DNA of 64,000 nucleotides from Castellaniella sp049651205. GTDB taxonomy: Bacteria; Pseudomonadota; Gammaproteobacteria; Burkholderiales; Burkholderiaceae_B. Below are positions 35,584 to 42,657 of the stretch, one piece after another. Made by a program: the position numbers and the translations under genes. Each line of letters opens with the position of its first letter. Position 1 is the stretch's first letter. The notes below the pieces were generated by a model that did no database searches, was not told the origin of the DNA, and worked only from the letters and a program-made list of their open reading frames with translations. The stretch lies in contig NZ_JBASBR010000007.1 in the NCBI RefSeq assembly GCF_049651205.1, forward strand, positions 186,001-250,000, read 5' to 3'.

Positions 35584-35928
35584 ACATAAGCGGCTAACGC
35601 CTAGCAGCTTCCTGATATGAATTGTAGCAAGCAGTAGCGGACTTGTTGTACGGGTAACCCGTCAGAGAACTCCTACACGCAAGCCGAGAACCACACCAAT
35701 TGACTGAGCTCTCGCATACATTGCCCCCTCTTCTCAGGGCTAATATTTGATGTTTTTCAAAACGGGCTGATGTGTAGCGTTATGACAGATGCCAGAGAGG
35801 GTCAGGCAGTGCCAACCCAACGGTTTCCTGTCTGGCTATGTTTGTCAGGTCAGGGCTAGATTGATAGACATCATTCCAGCAATCCGACGACGCGCCTCAT
35901 GAACAACTTTGCCGGCTAACCATTCTTT
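35584..35928. other. Gene-poor spacer upstream of PycTM
   Basis: 345 bp with no complete gene. Short minus-strand open stretches look protein-like (EWLAGKVVHEARRRIAGMM near 35860-35935; ARQETVGLALPDPLWHL near 35790-35880), but both are interrupted by stops within about 40 codons. They suggest decayed coding DNA. It must also hold the pycTM promoter, which I could not assign. Confidence 0.4.
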
Positions 35929-36296
35929 TTACGCGTAGGCCCCGCTTTGCGCTTAAACCAGCAGCCCAGAAATTAGCTGACGCCCCTCAGCCGCGGCCAG
36001 AAAATCCGCCGGCAGCCTTCCGCCTAAAGCGCCTAGGGGCATATCGGCCCAGCCTACAAACCACTGCGCAGCATTGAAGCCGTCTGGATCCCCGGACTCA
36101 TTCACGCTGGGCCTGCCCGATAAGCTTTATCAGGCTCAGCCCCTTGGATTCCGGATCCATCACCGGGTCGGCCGCGCAATTTATTAATCATTATGCGCGC
36201 ATTTCTCGCCGCGTCGAGCCCAGCATCGAGGGCCACGTCAGCTTTACGCGTGGCATCTAGTAATTGCACCGTTAGGTGCCACAAGTAGTTGCTCAT
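35929..36296 (-). pseudogene. MbcA/ParS-type (DUF2384-like) antitoxin remnant, frameshifted and with an internal stop
   Basis: A first frame (36296-36102; MSNYLWHLTVQLLDATRKADVALDAGLD...) ends in TGA. A second frame entering at GTG 36105 continues NESGDPDGFNAAQWFVGWADMPLGALGGRLPADFL and AAAEGRQLISGLLV, then TAA at 35953, then the typical tail AQSGAYA and another TAA. The LGG.P..LL...EG..L..LL pattern is that of the toxin-binding C-terminal domain of Xre/MbcA/ParS antitoxins. One frameshift plus one stop-creating change explains the layout; a true two-gene GTGA overlap is the alternative. No RES-type toxin follows. Confidence 0.5.
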
Positions 36297-36447
36297 CGTG
36301 TTCTTTTTTCAAAGACAACTCCTCCAGTTGCGCTTGATCTAAGCTTTGATTCTTTACCAGATCCACGCGCAACGCAACAGAAACGCGCTTGGGTGCCGAA
36401 TTTTGCACGAATGGGTGAGCCGCAAAGTAGGATATTCGCCGGTTGTA
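36244..36447 (-). pseudogene. Open, protein-like frame without a start (N-truncated remnant)
   Basis: 68 codons after a TAG read SYFAAHPFVQNSAPKRVSV and ALRVDLVKNQSLDQAQLEEL, ending TRCHA-stop. The composition is protein-like but there is no ATG, and no family was recognised. It overlaps the antitoxin remnant by about 50 bp. Possibly the 3' end of a gene cut at the 36450-36550 junction. Confidence 0.3.
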
Positions 36448-36552
36448 CTACTTTACTGCTCATTACTTTCGACGCATACACCCGTGGCTGGCCATGAGGC
36501 CGCCGGCATTGATTAGTAGGGCTCCGACCTCAGAACAGAACTTTAATGGGCT

Positions 36553-37140
36553 TCACCATTTGGCCGATAGCAAGGCATTGATACCGAAGCAACCTGCTGC
36601 TTTTGCCGCGGGAAACATCAGCGGAATCGCCGTCTCGCCAGGGCGATCGGCAAACCGGCGCGACCCCCCATCCCAGCCCAACGCAGATGTCAGGCCTCCG
36701 CCTGCATTGGGATCCCAGCGCAAGCCCAGTTCGCGCATCAAGGACTTGGGCACCTCAACCACCTGCACGTCCAGCAGTACCATCTGATCCCAGCCGACAG
36801 TCCCCGTAAAATCGAGCAATTGCGGATAGCGCCGGCCAAGCTCGGACAAGCGCTGGCGGTCGGCATCAGAGAGGTCATCGCCCTCAACCAGCAGCTTGTC
36901 ACCCAGCGGGGTGACAAGCGCCCCCGGAATGCGCTCAAGCACGGTACGTAGTTCGTCCTGGAGCCGCCGTGCACCTTCTGGTGCCACCTGCACGGCATAG
37001 CGCACAATCTGGCCATCTGCTGTCCAGGCATGCAAAGTGCTGAAACCCGCCTTGCGTGCAAACAAAATGACTTCACGGTCGTCCGTACTCACGGCCTTGA
37101 TAATTTCACCGTCTCCTACGGCCACCCGGGCAACGCCCGG
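36553..37140 (-). pseudogene. cpaC: CpaC/RcpA (Flp-pilus secretin) internal fragment
   Basis: About 195 codons of the secretin N-terminal half: RVAVGDGEIIKAVSTDDREVILFARKAG (BON/N0-like start), VEGDDLSDADRQRLSELGRRYPQLLDF, MVLLDVQVVEVPKSLMRELGLRWDPNAGG. It stops after FGINALLSA, where full CpaC continues into the secretin beta-domain. The signal peptide region is missing as well: upstream of about 37140 the DNA becomes a phage gene in another frame. With the tadC piece 6 kb away in the expected order and strand, it shows that a tad locus was once contiguous here. Confidence 0.8.
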
Positions 37141-37280
37141 AAGCGGTGCTCAAAGCTGATGGTGTCGCCCGGGCGCATGAGGCCCAATTTTTTCTTGAAG
37201 CGGGCATATGCCCGATCATCGGCAGGGGTCAGGCCTTCGAGCTTGCCGGCGTCATTGACGCGGAGTGCGACCTTGGCCAT
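37116..37280 (-). pseudogene. 5' fragment of a phage early gene, cut at the cpaC junction
   Basis: ATG 37280 shares a base with the stop of the CII-like gene (TGATG). It reads MAKVALRVNDAGKLEGLTPA and DDRAYARFKKKLGLMRPGDT, then runs into cpaC sequence and stops at 37116 after 54 codons. The start resembles DUF1367/NinB-neighbour proteins of Burkholderiales phages. Truncated; not functional as such. Confidence 0.55.
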
Positions 37281-37654
37281 CACGCCCCCGCGGCTTGCTT
37301 AAACAGCGCCAGAATGTCTAGCATTGCCTTCGTAAGGGCAGCCATGGCATGCTTTTGCTTGGCCTCTGAATCCTGCAAATACCGTTCGATCAACCAGTAA
37401 ATTGGCGTTGTGTCGCCGGTCGCGTCGATGAATCTCACAAGGTCATCGACTGTAAATTTTCGCGGGTCACCTGGATTATTTGCCAGCTTGCGCGATAACT
37501 CAGATGGACTAGTATCCATATCTGTCGCAACCGTCTTGAGTGGGTTGCGGCTGGTGTATGCAGCCTCACAGATGCAATCCAGCAGGCTGCTGTGGCGCTC
37601 GGTTAAGCCCGGTGTGAAATCAATCGTCAACTGGCTAGGGTCATGTACTGGCAC
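37280..37654 (-). CDS. Phage CII-like transcriptional regulator
   Basis: 124 residues from GTG 37654, preceded by GAGGAA at 8 nt; the longer frame to 37882 would run through opposite-strand genes. RHSSLLDCICEAAYTSRNPLKTVATDMDTSPSELSRKLANN (read in parts) is a helix-turn-helix, followed by FTVDDLVRFIDATGDTTPIYWLIERYL. This fits the CII family of lambdoid phages. It lies on the early (minus) strand downstream of cro. Confidence 0.72.
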   Translation of the reverse strand: MPVHDPSQLTIDFTPGLTERHSSLLDCICEAAYTSRNPLKTVATDMDTSPSELSRKLANNPGDPRKFTVDDLVRFIDATGDTTPIYWLIERYLQDSEAKQKHAMAALTKAMLDILALFKQAAGA

Positions 37655-37725
37655 GATTATTTCCTCTACTTTCCAATGGAAATACAGGCAAAATTTTTTG
37701 CATCGAAATTGAATGAGGCAGCGAA

Positions 37726-37890
37726 ATGGACACCCACACCCAAAACGAACTAATGGCCAAGGCCGAGCGCCTGGCGCTTGACACGTTTGGCCACCACGCA
37801 GAAATCGAGCACATCGAAGCCGTCTTCGAGCGCTTGGAGTTGCACTGGCGCTGGGGCCTGCCGGCTGATGGTGTGGTGACAATCCACTGA
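37726..37890 (+). CDS. Small phage protein (54 aa)
   Basis: ATG 37726 with GAGG 7 nt upstream; reads MDTHTQNELMAKAERLALDT and ends VVTIH. Acidic and helical, no family recognised. The next gene's ATG follows immediately after its TGA, so the two form an operon with the third at 38042. Confidence 0.5.
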   Translation: MDTHTQNELMAKAERLALDTFGHHAEIEHIEAVFERLELHWRWGLPADGVVTIH

Positions 37891-38049
37891 ATGGAAATCA
37901 GCCTTGATCTGCCCAACGACGATGAAGTCGAGGCCGTGGCTACAGCGGCATGGACGCTTGCGGTTGCGCAGTACGGACCAGATCCCGCCTTCGAGCTGGT
38001 ACGCGCCATATTCTGGCGTTTGCTGTTCGAGGAGGATCGGAGTGAGTGA
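37891..38049 (+). CDS. Small phage protein (52 aa)
   Basis: ATG directly abuts the previous stop. Reads MEISLDLPNDDEVEAVATAA and ends LLFEEDRSE. Its 3' end contains GAGGAGGATCGGA, the ribosome-binding site of the following GTG-start gene, which overlaps it by 8 bp. Function unknown. Confidence 0.5.
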   Translation: MEISLDLPNDDEVEAVATAAWTLAVAQYGPDPAFELVRAIFWRLLFEEDRSE

Positions 38050-38596
38050 ATTAACCACGGCCACCCCCGGCATCCCCGCGCGCCGTAGAATCGGAAGCTC
38101 TGACACGACTTTCATCTACGACGGGGGGATCTTGGACATCGACTACATAAACATCATCGTGGCTGTTTCGACAGCCGCCACAGCTTGGATTGCGTTTATG
38201 GCCACCAGAAATAGCGCAGCGCCTGAATTGATTGCTTCGCTCGCGAGCCAAGGCGATGGACTGCCGGATTACGTGTGCATCCGCATTTATCCGGGAAATC
38301 GTCCGTTCTACATACACAGGATCAGCGCCCAGGGCGCCTTCATTGATGAGGGCGAGTGGGGCAACTGGGCGGGTCATATGAAACTGAAAGAATCCGCTCA
38401 TGGGGTTACCCGATCATCGCTACCGTATTCAATCAATGTGCCCTCATCTCGAGTTTCCGAGAAGCCAGTGGATGTGTATTTGCTGTGCAGATCGAAGAAC
38501 TCGCGCTGCGCTTTTCGCATCTCTTTACACACGCGCGTAGTCTGCTTCACCGTCAAGTACAACGTCCAAGTGAAACCGAATAACGATGCCGCATAG
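38042..38596 (+). CDS. Phage membrane-anchored protein of unknown function
   Basis: 184 residues from GTG 38042 behind AGGAGGA. One TM helix near the N terminus (INIIVAVSTAATAWIAFMA) precedes a beta-rich soluble part (YVCIRIYPGNRPFYIHRISAQG; SINVPSSRVSEKPVDVYLLC). The layout suggests a cytoplasmic or periplasmic domain tethered to the membrane, as in superinfection-control proteins; that is a guess. Its last 199 bp overlap a convergent gene. Confidence 0.5.
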   Translation: MSELTTATPGIPARRRIGSSDTTFIYDGGILDIDYINIIVAVSTAATAWIAFMATRNSAAPELIASLASQGDGLPDYVCIRIYPGNRPFYIHRISAQGAFIDEGEWGNWAGHMKLKESAHGVTRSSLPYSINVPSSRVSEKPVDVYLLCRSKNSRCAFRISLHTRVVCFTVKYNVQVKPNNDAA

Positions 38597-38631
38597 CCAA
38601 GGCAAAGAAGGTACGGTAGCCAGTCAGACAT
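38398..38631 (-). CDS. Small phage membrane protein after cro
   Basis: 77 residues from ATG 38631, overlapping the cro stop by 8 bp (ATGTCTGA). One N-terminal TM (WLPYLLCLGYAASLFGFTW) and a basic/acidic tail. The operon position directly after cro is typical of phage early genes. It lies almost wholly antisense to the 38042-38596 gene. Confidence 0.5.
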   Translation of the reverse strand: MSDWLPYLLCLGYAASLFGFTWTLYLTVKQTTRVCKEMRKAQREFFDLHSKYTSTGFSETRDEGTLIEYGSDDRVTP

Positions 38632-38875
38632 TGGCGGGCTCCTTGGCAAGTTCGGGCCAGATAAGAGCTGCGTCATCAGGACGCAGCTTGAACCGAGATA
38701 CACCGGAAGCCGCCTCAAGAGCAGCGCAATACTTCGCCGGAACGCGGCCCGTGGCGATCCATTGCTGCACGGTTTGATAGCCGCGCAGACCCAGCGCATC
38801 GGCTGTTCTTGCTAATCCGCCAACGCTCTCAACGGCCTGCAATACGAAAGGGTTTTGTCCACGACACGATTCCAT
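38624..38875 (-). CDS. cro: Cro-like/YdaS-type phage repressor
   Basis: 83 residues from ATG 38875 (CAGGAA about 8 nt upstream). HTH: VLQAVESVGGLARTADALGL, RGYQTVQQWIATGRVPAKYC, then AALEAASG, the YdaS/Cro pattern. Divergent from cI with 51 bp between starts, the classic immunity-switch layout. Expected to repress the cI promoter and start the lytic early operon on the minus strand. Confidence 0.78.
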   Translation of the reverse strand: MESCRGQNPFVLQAVESVGGLARTADALGLRGYQTVQQWIATGRVPAKYCAALEAASGVSRFKLRPDDAALIWPELAKEPANV

Positions 38876-38926
38876 ACAAGAAATTCCTGTATTGTCGCTA
38901 GGTTTTCTAGTACATACAGTTCCGAC
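38876..38926. promoter_or_regulatory. Immunity operator/promoter region between cro and cI
   Basis: Half-sites CTGTAT (38887-38892) and ATACAG (38914-38919) flank a CTAG-GTTTT-CTAG core. On the plus strand TTGTCG (38892) and TACAGT (38915) are 17 bp apart. The -10 ends only 6 nt before the cI ATG, so cI mRNA would be leaderless, as lambda cI is from PRM. CI and Cro are expected to bind the CTGTAT/ATACAG sites. Confidence 0.55.
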
Positions 38927-39559
38927 ATGAGCACTATTCACAAACGAATCAAGACAGCGCGGAACGCCAAACAGTTGTCTATGGAGCAGCTTGCCGAGCT
39001 TGTCGGCGTGTCTTACCAGACAGTCCAACAGTGGGAGAATGGAAAGACTGCGCCCAAGAGACAGCGGCTGGGAAAACTCGCCGGCGTGCTCGGGGTGACG
39101 CCTGAGCATCTATCATTAGGCGTGGGCCCTGGTGAAAACTCGGAGCATGCCCCTATCCCCCTGGTGGACGCCAAAACGTCTGCCGGCGGGGGTGCACTAG
39201 TGGTGTCCTACGACACTGACAAGGTTTTGATGTTCCGTCGCGACTGGCTGGCAAAGAACGACGCCAAGCCAGACCAAACAGTGGCGTTCGAGGTCCGCGA
39301 CGACTCCATGACCGATTTGCACATCATCGACGGCGCCGTGGTGCTGGCGAACCGCCGCAAGGCCGAGCCGCGATCCAAGCGGGTCTATGTCCTATGGATC
39401 GACAGCGAGTTGTTCGTCAAGGAACTTGTCAGACACAAGGACGCATGGTGGGCCCGGTCGCACAATGCGGCCAAGGCCAAGGTCTACCCTGACATCCTAA
39501 TCGATAATCCGGCAGCCAGGATTGTGGGTCGCGCCTTCTGGTGCGGCTTTAGACTGTAG
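38927..39559 (+). CDS. cI: Phage CI-like repressor (XRE HTH + S24 peptidase domain)
   Basis: 210 residues from ATG 38927. HTH at residues 2-60 (RIKTARNAKQLSMEQLAELV, YQTVQQWENGKTAPKRQRLG). The C-terminal LexA/S24 fold shows in FEVRDDSMTDLHIIDGAVVL (catalytic Ser in DDSM) and SKRVYVLWIDSELFVKELVR (catalytic Lys in VKEL). Cleavage on RecA activation would induce the phage. It maintains lysogeny, though this prophage lacks lytic genes in the window. Confidence 0.88.
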   Translation: MSTIHKRIKTARNAKQLSMEQLAELVGVSYQTVQQWENGKTAPKRQRLGKLAGVLGVTPEHLSLGVGPGENSEHAPIPLVDAKTSAGGGALVVSYDTDKVLMFRRDWLAKNDAKPDQTVAFEVRDDSMTDLHIIDGAVVLANRRKAEPRSKRVYVLWIDSELFVKELVRHKDAWWARSHNAAKAKVYPDILIDNPAARIVGRAFWCGFRL

Positions 39560-39590
39560 GCCCGGTGGGCACTGAGGGGGGGTACCGCAA

Positions 39591-39779
39591 ATGATGAATG
39601 GCTCAGGAATGTTGTTTTCGCTTGTAGGCTATCTCGTACTGATCGGGATCCCGGCAGCGGTCATTTTGGGAAAGGCTGGGTACAGCAAGGCTTGGGTCAT
39701 CTTGGCATTCATTCCGGTGGTGAACCTGATCGCGCTTTGGGTGTTTGCGTTTGCAAAGTGGCCCGCGCTTCACAGGTAG
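39591..39779 (+). CDS. Small two-helix membrane protein
   Basis: 62 residues, start behind a G-rich site (GAGGGGGGG). Two hydrophobic helices (LFSLVGYLVLIGIPAAVILG; AWVILAFIPVVNLIALWVFA) joined by GKAGYSK. It lies 31 bp downstream of cI and may be a lysogeny-conversion or exclusion protein; no family assigned. Confidence 0.55.
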   Translation: MMNGSGMLFSLVGYLVLIGIPAAVILGKAGYSKAWVILAFIPVVNLIALWVFAFAKWPALHR

Positions 39780-39898
39780 CTCCTTCTGGTGTGGCTTCGG
39801 ACGCTGACAAACCCTGATTGATTGCCTGCTGATGAAAAGTTACTTTGAGGTAGCAGTAACAAAAACTTAATAACAATGTGAAAATGTACGGGAGCGGT

Positions 39899-40288
39899 AT
39901 GAGAAAGGTGTTGGTTGTATGGCTTGCTGTCCTGTTGGCCGGGTGCGCGACAAAGAACTATGGCCGCCAGGGTGAGCTAACAGATTACGAGAAGAACACC
40001 ATGACTTGTCGGGAAATAGCCTTGGAGCAGGCGAAGGTTATGGGGTTCCTCGATCACGTCCAGAAGGAAAGTGAGTTCGATGGGAGATCCGTTCTCTCGT
40101 TCTTGGGAGACTTCGGTATCGGCAATCTGATGGAAAAGGACAACGCCGTCAAGAGCGCCAACACGAGGCTCAAGCAGTTGCAGGCCGTCTCAGCGGAAAA
40201 GGGATGCATCCAAGATGAAACGTCGGGCGCGGACCCGAAAACGCAAACAATGCAGCTGATCGACGGTCGTAGCCCCGGCGTCGAATAG
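39899..40288 (+). CDS. Phage-encoded lipoprotein
   Basis: 129 residues from ATG 39899 (GGGAG upstream; MRKVLVVWLAVLLAGCATKN). A clear lipobox LLAGC predicts outer- or inner-membrane anchoring. The remainder is charged, with two more Cys (MTCREIA, KGCIQ) that could form a disulfide. Function unknown. Confidence 0.65.
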   Translation: MRKVLVVWLAVLLAGCATKNYGRQGELTDYEKNTMTCREIALEQAKVMGFLDHVQKESEFDGRSVLSFLGDFGIGNLMEKDNAVKSANTRLKQLQAVSAEKGCIQDETSGADPKTQTMQLIDGRSPGVE

Positions 40289-40362
40289 TGCCTTCTGATG
40301 TGGGTTTGGGGTGTAGAAAAAGGAAGACATCAAGAAGTTTGATGGAGATTAGGTGGTGAACA

Positions 40363-41151
40363 ATGTTTGATACGGTACATGCAAGCCGGTTCGAGCGGCC
40401 CATGAGGTCGGGAAAGAATCGCCCAAACCTCATTGAGTGCGAGCGCGAGGACGGGGATTTTGTGGAGGTCGTGGTTAAAGGCTCAGCTACAACACTTCAA
40501 GGATGCAGGGATCTGGCTGTGGAGGCGATTTGCGGCATGCTCGCGAAGGATCTTGGCCTACCTGTTCCTGAGTTTTTTGCGGTGGAACTCGACCCTGATC
40601 TGATCTCCAATATCGCGGACGAACAAATCAGGAACGAGTTGTCGGCAAGTGATAGGTTTGCATTCGGCTCGCGTCTCTTGCCGTCTGGGTTCGTGGCCTG
40701 GCCCACAAATCAGCCGGTCCCCCCTGATCTGCTCCAAGCTGCTGCAGAAATTTTCACTTTTGACGCGGCGGTCGTGAACGGGGATAGGCGCCCATCTAAC
40801 CCTAATTGCATGTTCTCCGGATCACAACTGGCGATCATTGACCATGAGCTGTGCTTCGGCCTTGAGCTATTCTGGACGGCTCCGTGGCTAAAGGGCGGCT
40901 TCCTGACACGATCTCGACCCGATGACCACATCTTTGCAAAACCTTGGCTAACAAATTGCCCACCAAATTTGGACCGTCTCAGGCGGGCTTGGGATACTAT
41001 AGACACTAAGCGAGTAGACGGCTACTTCAGCACCCTCCCGCCTTCTTGGGCCTTAGACCAACATGAGCATGCTCGTATACGCTCACTGGCTCTTGAGGCA
41101 AGAACCAACATAGACAAGCTCATCGACAATTCGTTGGGAGCTTTAAGATGA
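40363..41151 (+). CDS. HipA-like kinase
   Basis: 262 residues. Kinase landmarks: VVVKG (Lys39), catalytic loop VVNGDRRPSNPN (D141, N146/N148) and metal loop AIIDHELCF (D160). It matches the small HipA_2-type kinases that lack the HipB partner and N-terminal subdomain. Its stop overlaps the DUF3037 start by ATGA. The pairing of this kinase with DUF3037 recurs in bacteria; it may be a toxin- or defence-like signalling pair, but no function is established. AT-richer than the core. Confidence 0.75.
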   Translation: MFDTVHASRFERPMRSGKNRPNLIECEREDGDFVEVVVKGSATTLQGCRDLAVEAICGMLAKDLGLPVPEFFAVELDPDLISNIADEQIRNELSASDRFAFGSRLLPSGFVAWPTNQPVPPDLLQAAAEIFTFDAAVVNGDRRPSNPNCMFSGSQLAIIDHELCFGLELFWTAPWLKGGFLTRSRPDDHIFAKPWLTNCPPNLDRLRRAWDTIDTKRVDGYFSTLPPSWALDQHEHARIRSLALEARTNIDKLIDNSLGALR

Positions 41152-42038
41152 AACGGCACCCATACTTCTACACCACGCTTCGCTACATGCATGACATCGC
41201 CACACAAGAATTTTTTGTGGTAGGGGTGGCTGTCTTCGCTCCTGGGCAACGATTTCTCAGTCTCAACCTTCGAAAAAGCCTGGGAAAGGCTGGCGAGATC
41301 ATAGGCAGCGCGCAGTTAGGTGACTTCCGCGCAATCATGCGGATGATGACGACAAGGTGTTCGCAGGTTGCGGAGGAGACGCAAAACGAACTGTTGTTAA
41401 ATAACGCCGGCGCCAAGCTTGAGGATGTCCTTGCTAAGCTCCTCCAGGCTGACGACAGCGCCCTCCAGTGGGCCCCAGTCCAGAATGGACTATCAGCCAA
41501 CTTAGAGCAAACATCGAAGCGGCTTTTCGCCAGGTACTGCGAGAAATACGATCGAACAGCCCAGCCTAAACGAGTAACCGACCGTGAGGCTTGGAAGAAG
41601 TTCGAGTCAAAACTCAAGGACAGGCGCGTCGATATGTACTTCACCGAGAAAAGCATCAAGGGAAAAATCGATGACGTGAAGTTCCCCTTCGCATGGAAGA
41701 ACGGCATCTGGCACTGCATCGACCCTGTTTCTTTTGACTATTCGGATAGCGAATCCATACGCAACAAGGTGCATCGCCACATAGGCGAGATCGCTACTAT
41801 TCGTGATGCAAAAGAAGACTTTAAGGTCTATTACATCACCACGCCTCCAAGCGACTTCCGCCTTCGGGATGCATATGAGAAAGCCCTTGCGCTGCTGAGA
41901 GAGGCGCCGCACGACAAGCTTGTGGTTCTAAGCGAAGAACCAGAACAAGATGATTTTCTCGATGCAATCACGAGAAAGATTGCTGACAAGCATGGGCCAG
42001 GCATTCAACTGCCTGGGCAGCCTCGCCTTCTCACGTAG
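41148..42038 (+). CDS. DUF3037 protein, partner of the HipA-like kinase
   Basis: 296 residues starting MKRHPYFYTTLRYMHDIATQEFFVVGVAVF (read in parts), the DUF3037 signature. The C-terminal half is charged (RDAKEDFKVYYITTPPSDFR) and unassigned. Translationally coupled to the kinase (4-bp overlap) and followed by a strong terminator at 42079, so the two genes form a closed operon. Function unknown; it may be the kinase substrate or antitoxin. Confidence 0.72.
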   Translation: MKRHPYFYTTLRYMHDIATQEFFVVGVAVFAPGQRFLSLNLRKSLGKAGEIIGSAQLGDFRAIMRMMTTRCSQVAEETQNELLLNNAGAKLEDVLAKLLQADDSALQWAPVQNGLSANLEQTSKRLFARYCEKYDRTAQPKRVTDREAWKKFESKLKDRRVDMYFTEKSIKGKIDDVKFPFAWKNGIWHCIDPVSFDYSDSESIRNKVHRHIGEIATIRDAKEDFKVYYITTPPSDFRLRDAYEKALALLREAPHDKLVVLSEEPEQDDFLDAITRKIADKHGPGIQLPGQPRLLT

Positions 42039-42078
42039 AAGAGCTTTCTCTACAAAGTAAGGCCTTGACATCCCCCCC

Positions 42079-42100
42079 AGCCGCCTAGAGCGGCTTTTTT
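42079..42100 (+). terminator. Rho-independent terminator after the HipA/DUF3037 pair
   Basis: AGCCGC-CTAGA-GCGGCT stem-loop followed by six T, 41 bp after the DUF3037 stop. Confidence 0.85.
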
Positions 42101-42204
42101 GCGTCCTGCTGATCTGACAACTATCAATTTACCGAGTTCGATAGAAATTTTTTTGCCACTTTATACTAGTTTTTCTTGTGTTACTATCACTCCATCGATA
42201 TCAC

Positions 42205-42236
42205 GAACCGCCTAGCCCACAGGGCATGAGGCGTTC
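42205..42236 (+). other. Nested hairpin
   Basis: GAAC(C)GCCT pairs with AGGCGTTC around an inner GCCC-ACA-GGGC stem. No T-run follows. It overlaps the first codons of the recombinase remnant and may be a leader RNA structure or chance. Confidence 0.35.
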
Positions 42237-42278
42237 AAAAAGATTGCCTCCATGGTCGACGAGCAGGTGCCAGCATGA
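42216..42278 (+). pseudogene. 3' tail of a RecT/Bet-like annealing protein
   Basis: After an in-frame TAG, 20 codons read GHEAFKKIASMVDEQVPA and a TGA that overlaps the YqaJ ATG by ATGA. A recT/bet gene directly before a YqaJ exonuclease is the common phage order. Too short for a firm family call. Confidence 0.3.
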
Positions 42279-42373
42279 TCGTCTATGACGCACCGCAAGG
42301 ATCTGCGGAATGGTTGACTTGTAGGGCAGGTGTGATAACCGCCAGCATGTTCTCAACCGTCCGGGCAAAGGTC
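42275..42373 (+). pseudogene. 5' fragment of YqaJ/lambda-exonuclease-like recombinase
   Basis: 33 codons (MIVYDAPQGSAEWLTCRAGV...) match the conserved N terminus of YqaJ exonucleases, including the QGSxEWL.CRAG motif. After about 42373 the frame continues only as the antisense of a membrane protein gene, so the rest was deleted. No catalytic residues remain. Confidence 0.6.
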
Positions 42374-42657
42374 AGCCGAAGGCCCGCAACAAGGGCAAAA
42401 ACTGATGTGATCGCCCCGCTTCGAGAGAAGGAGTTTGGCAGATCAGTTCCTCTTGACTGCCACTCCATAGCAAGCGTCAAGATCGGCACAAGAAATGCGG
42501 CCAGCAGAATGATGGTGGTAACCATGAGTTTGCACCAGGCGCGGTTTATTGCCTGCTGCTGATCCTGCCCATTATCTTCCATGCCTCCCCCTGCGAACAT
42601 ACTATCTTCCCCGCGCCACCACGGCGCCAGGGAATCATAGCCCTTGAACCTCGCCAT
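42283..42657 (-). CDS. Phage membrane protein with a chimaeric 3' end
   Basis: 124 codons; ATG overlaps the upstream stop (TAATG). One TM helix (MVTTIILLAAFLVPILTLAM) follows a Trp-rich N terminus (SLAPWWRGEDSMFAGGG). The last 30 or so codons (after about 42373) are antisense to the YqaJ start, so the natural C terminus has been replaced at a deletion joint. Function unknown. Confidence 0.5.
   Translation of the reverse strand: MARFKGYDSLAPWWRGEDSMFAGGGMEDNGQDQQQAINRAWCKLMVTTIILLAAFLVPILTLAMEWQSRGTDLPNSFSRSGAITSVFALVAGLRLTFARTVENMLAVITPALQVNHSADPCGAS

Noticed and set aside
36276..36497. Plus-strand ORF of 73 codons near the cpaC remnant
   Set aside because: No ribosome site or recognisable motif; minus-strand frames over the same bases look more protein-like.
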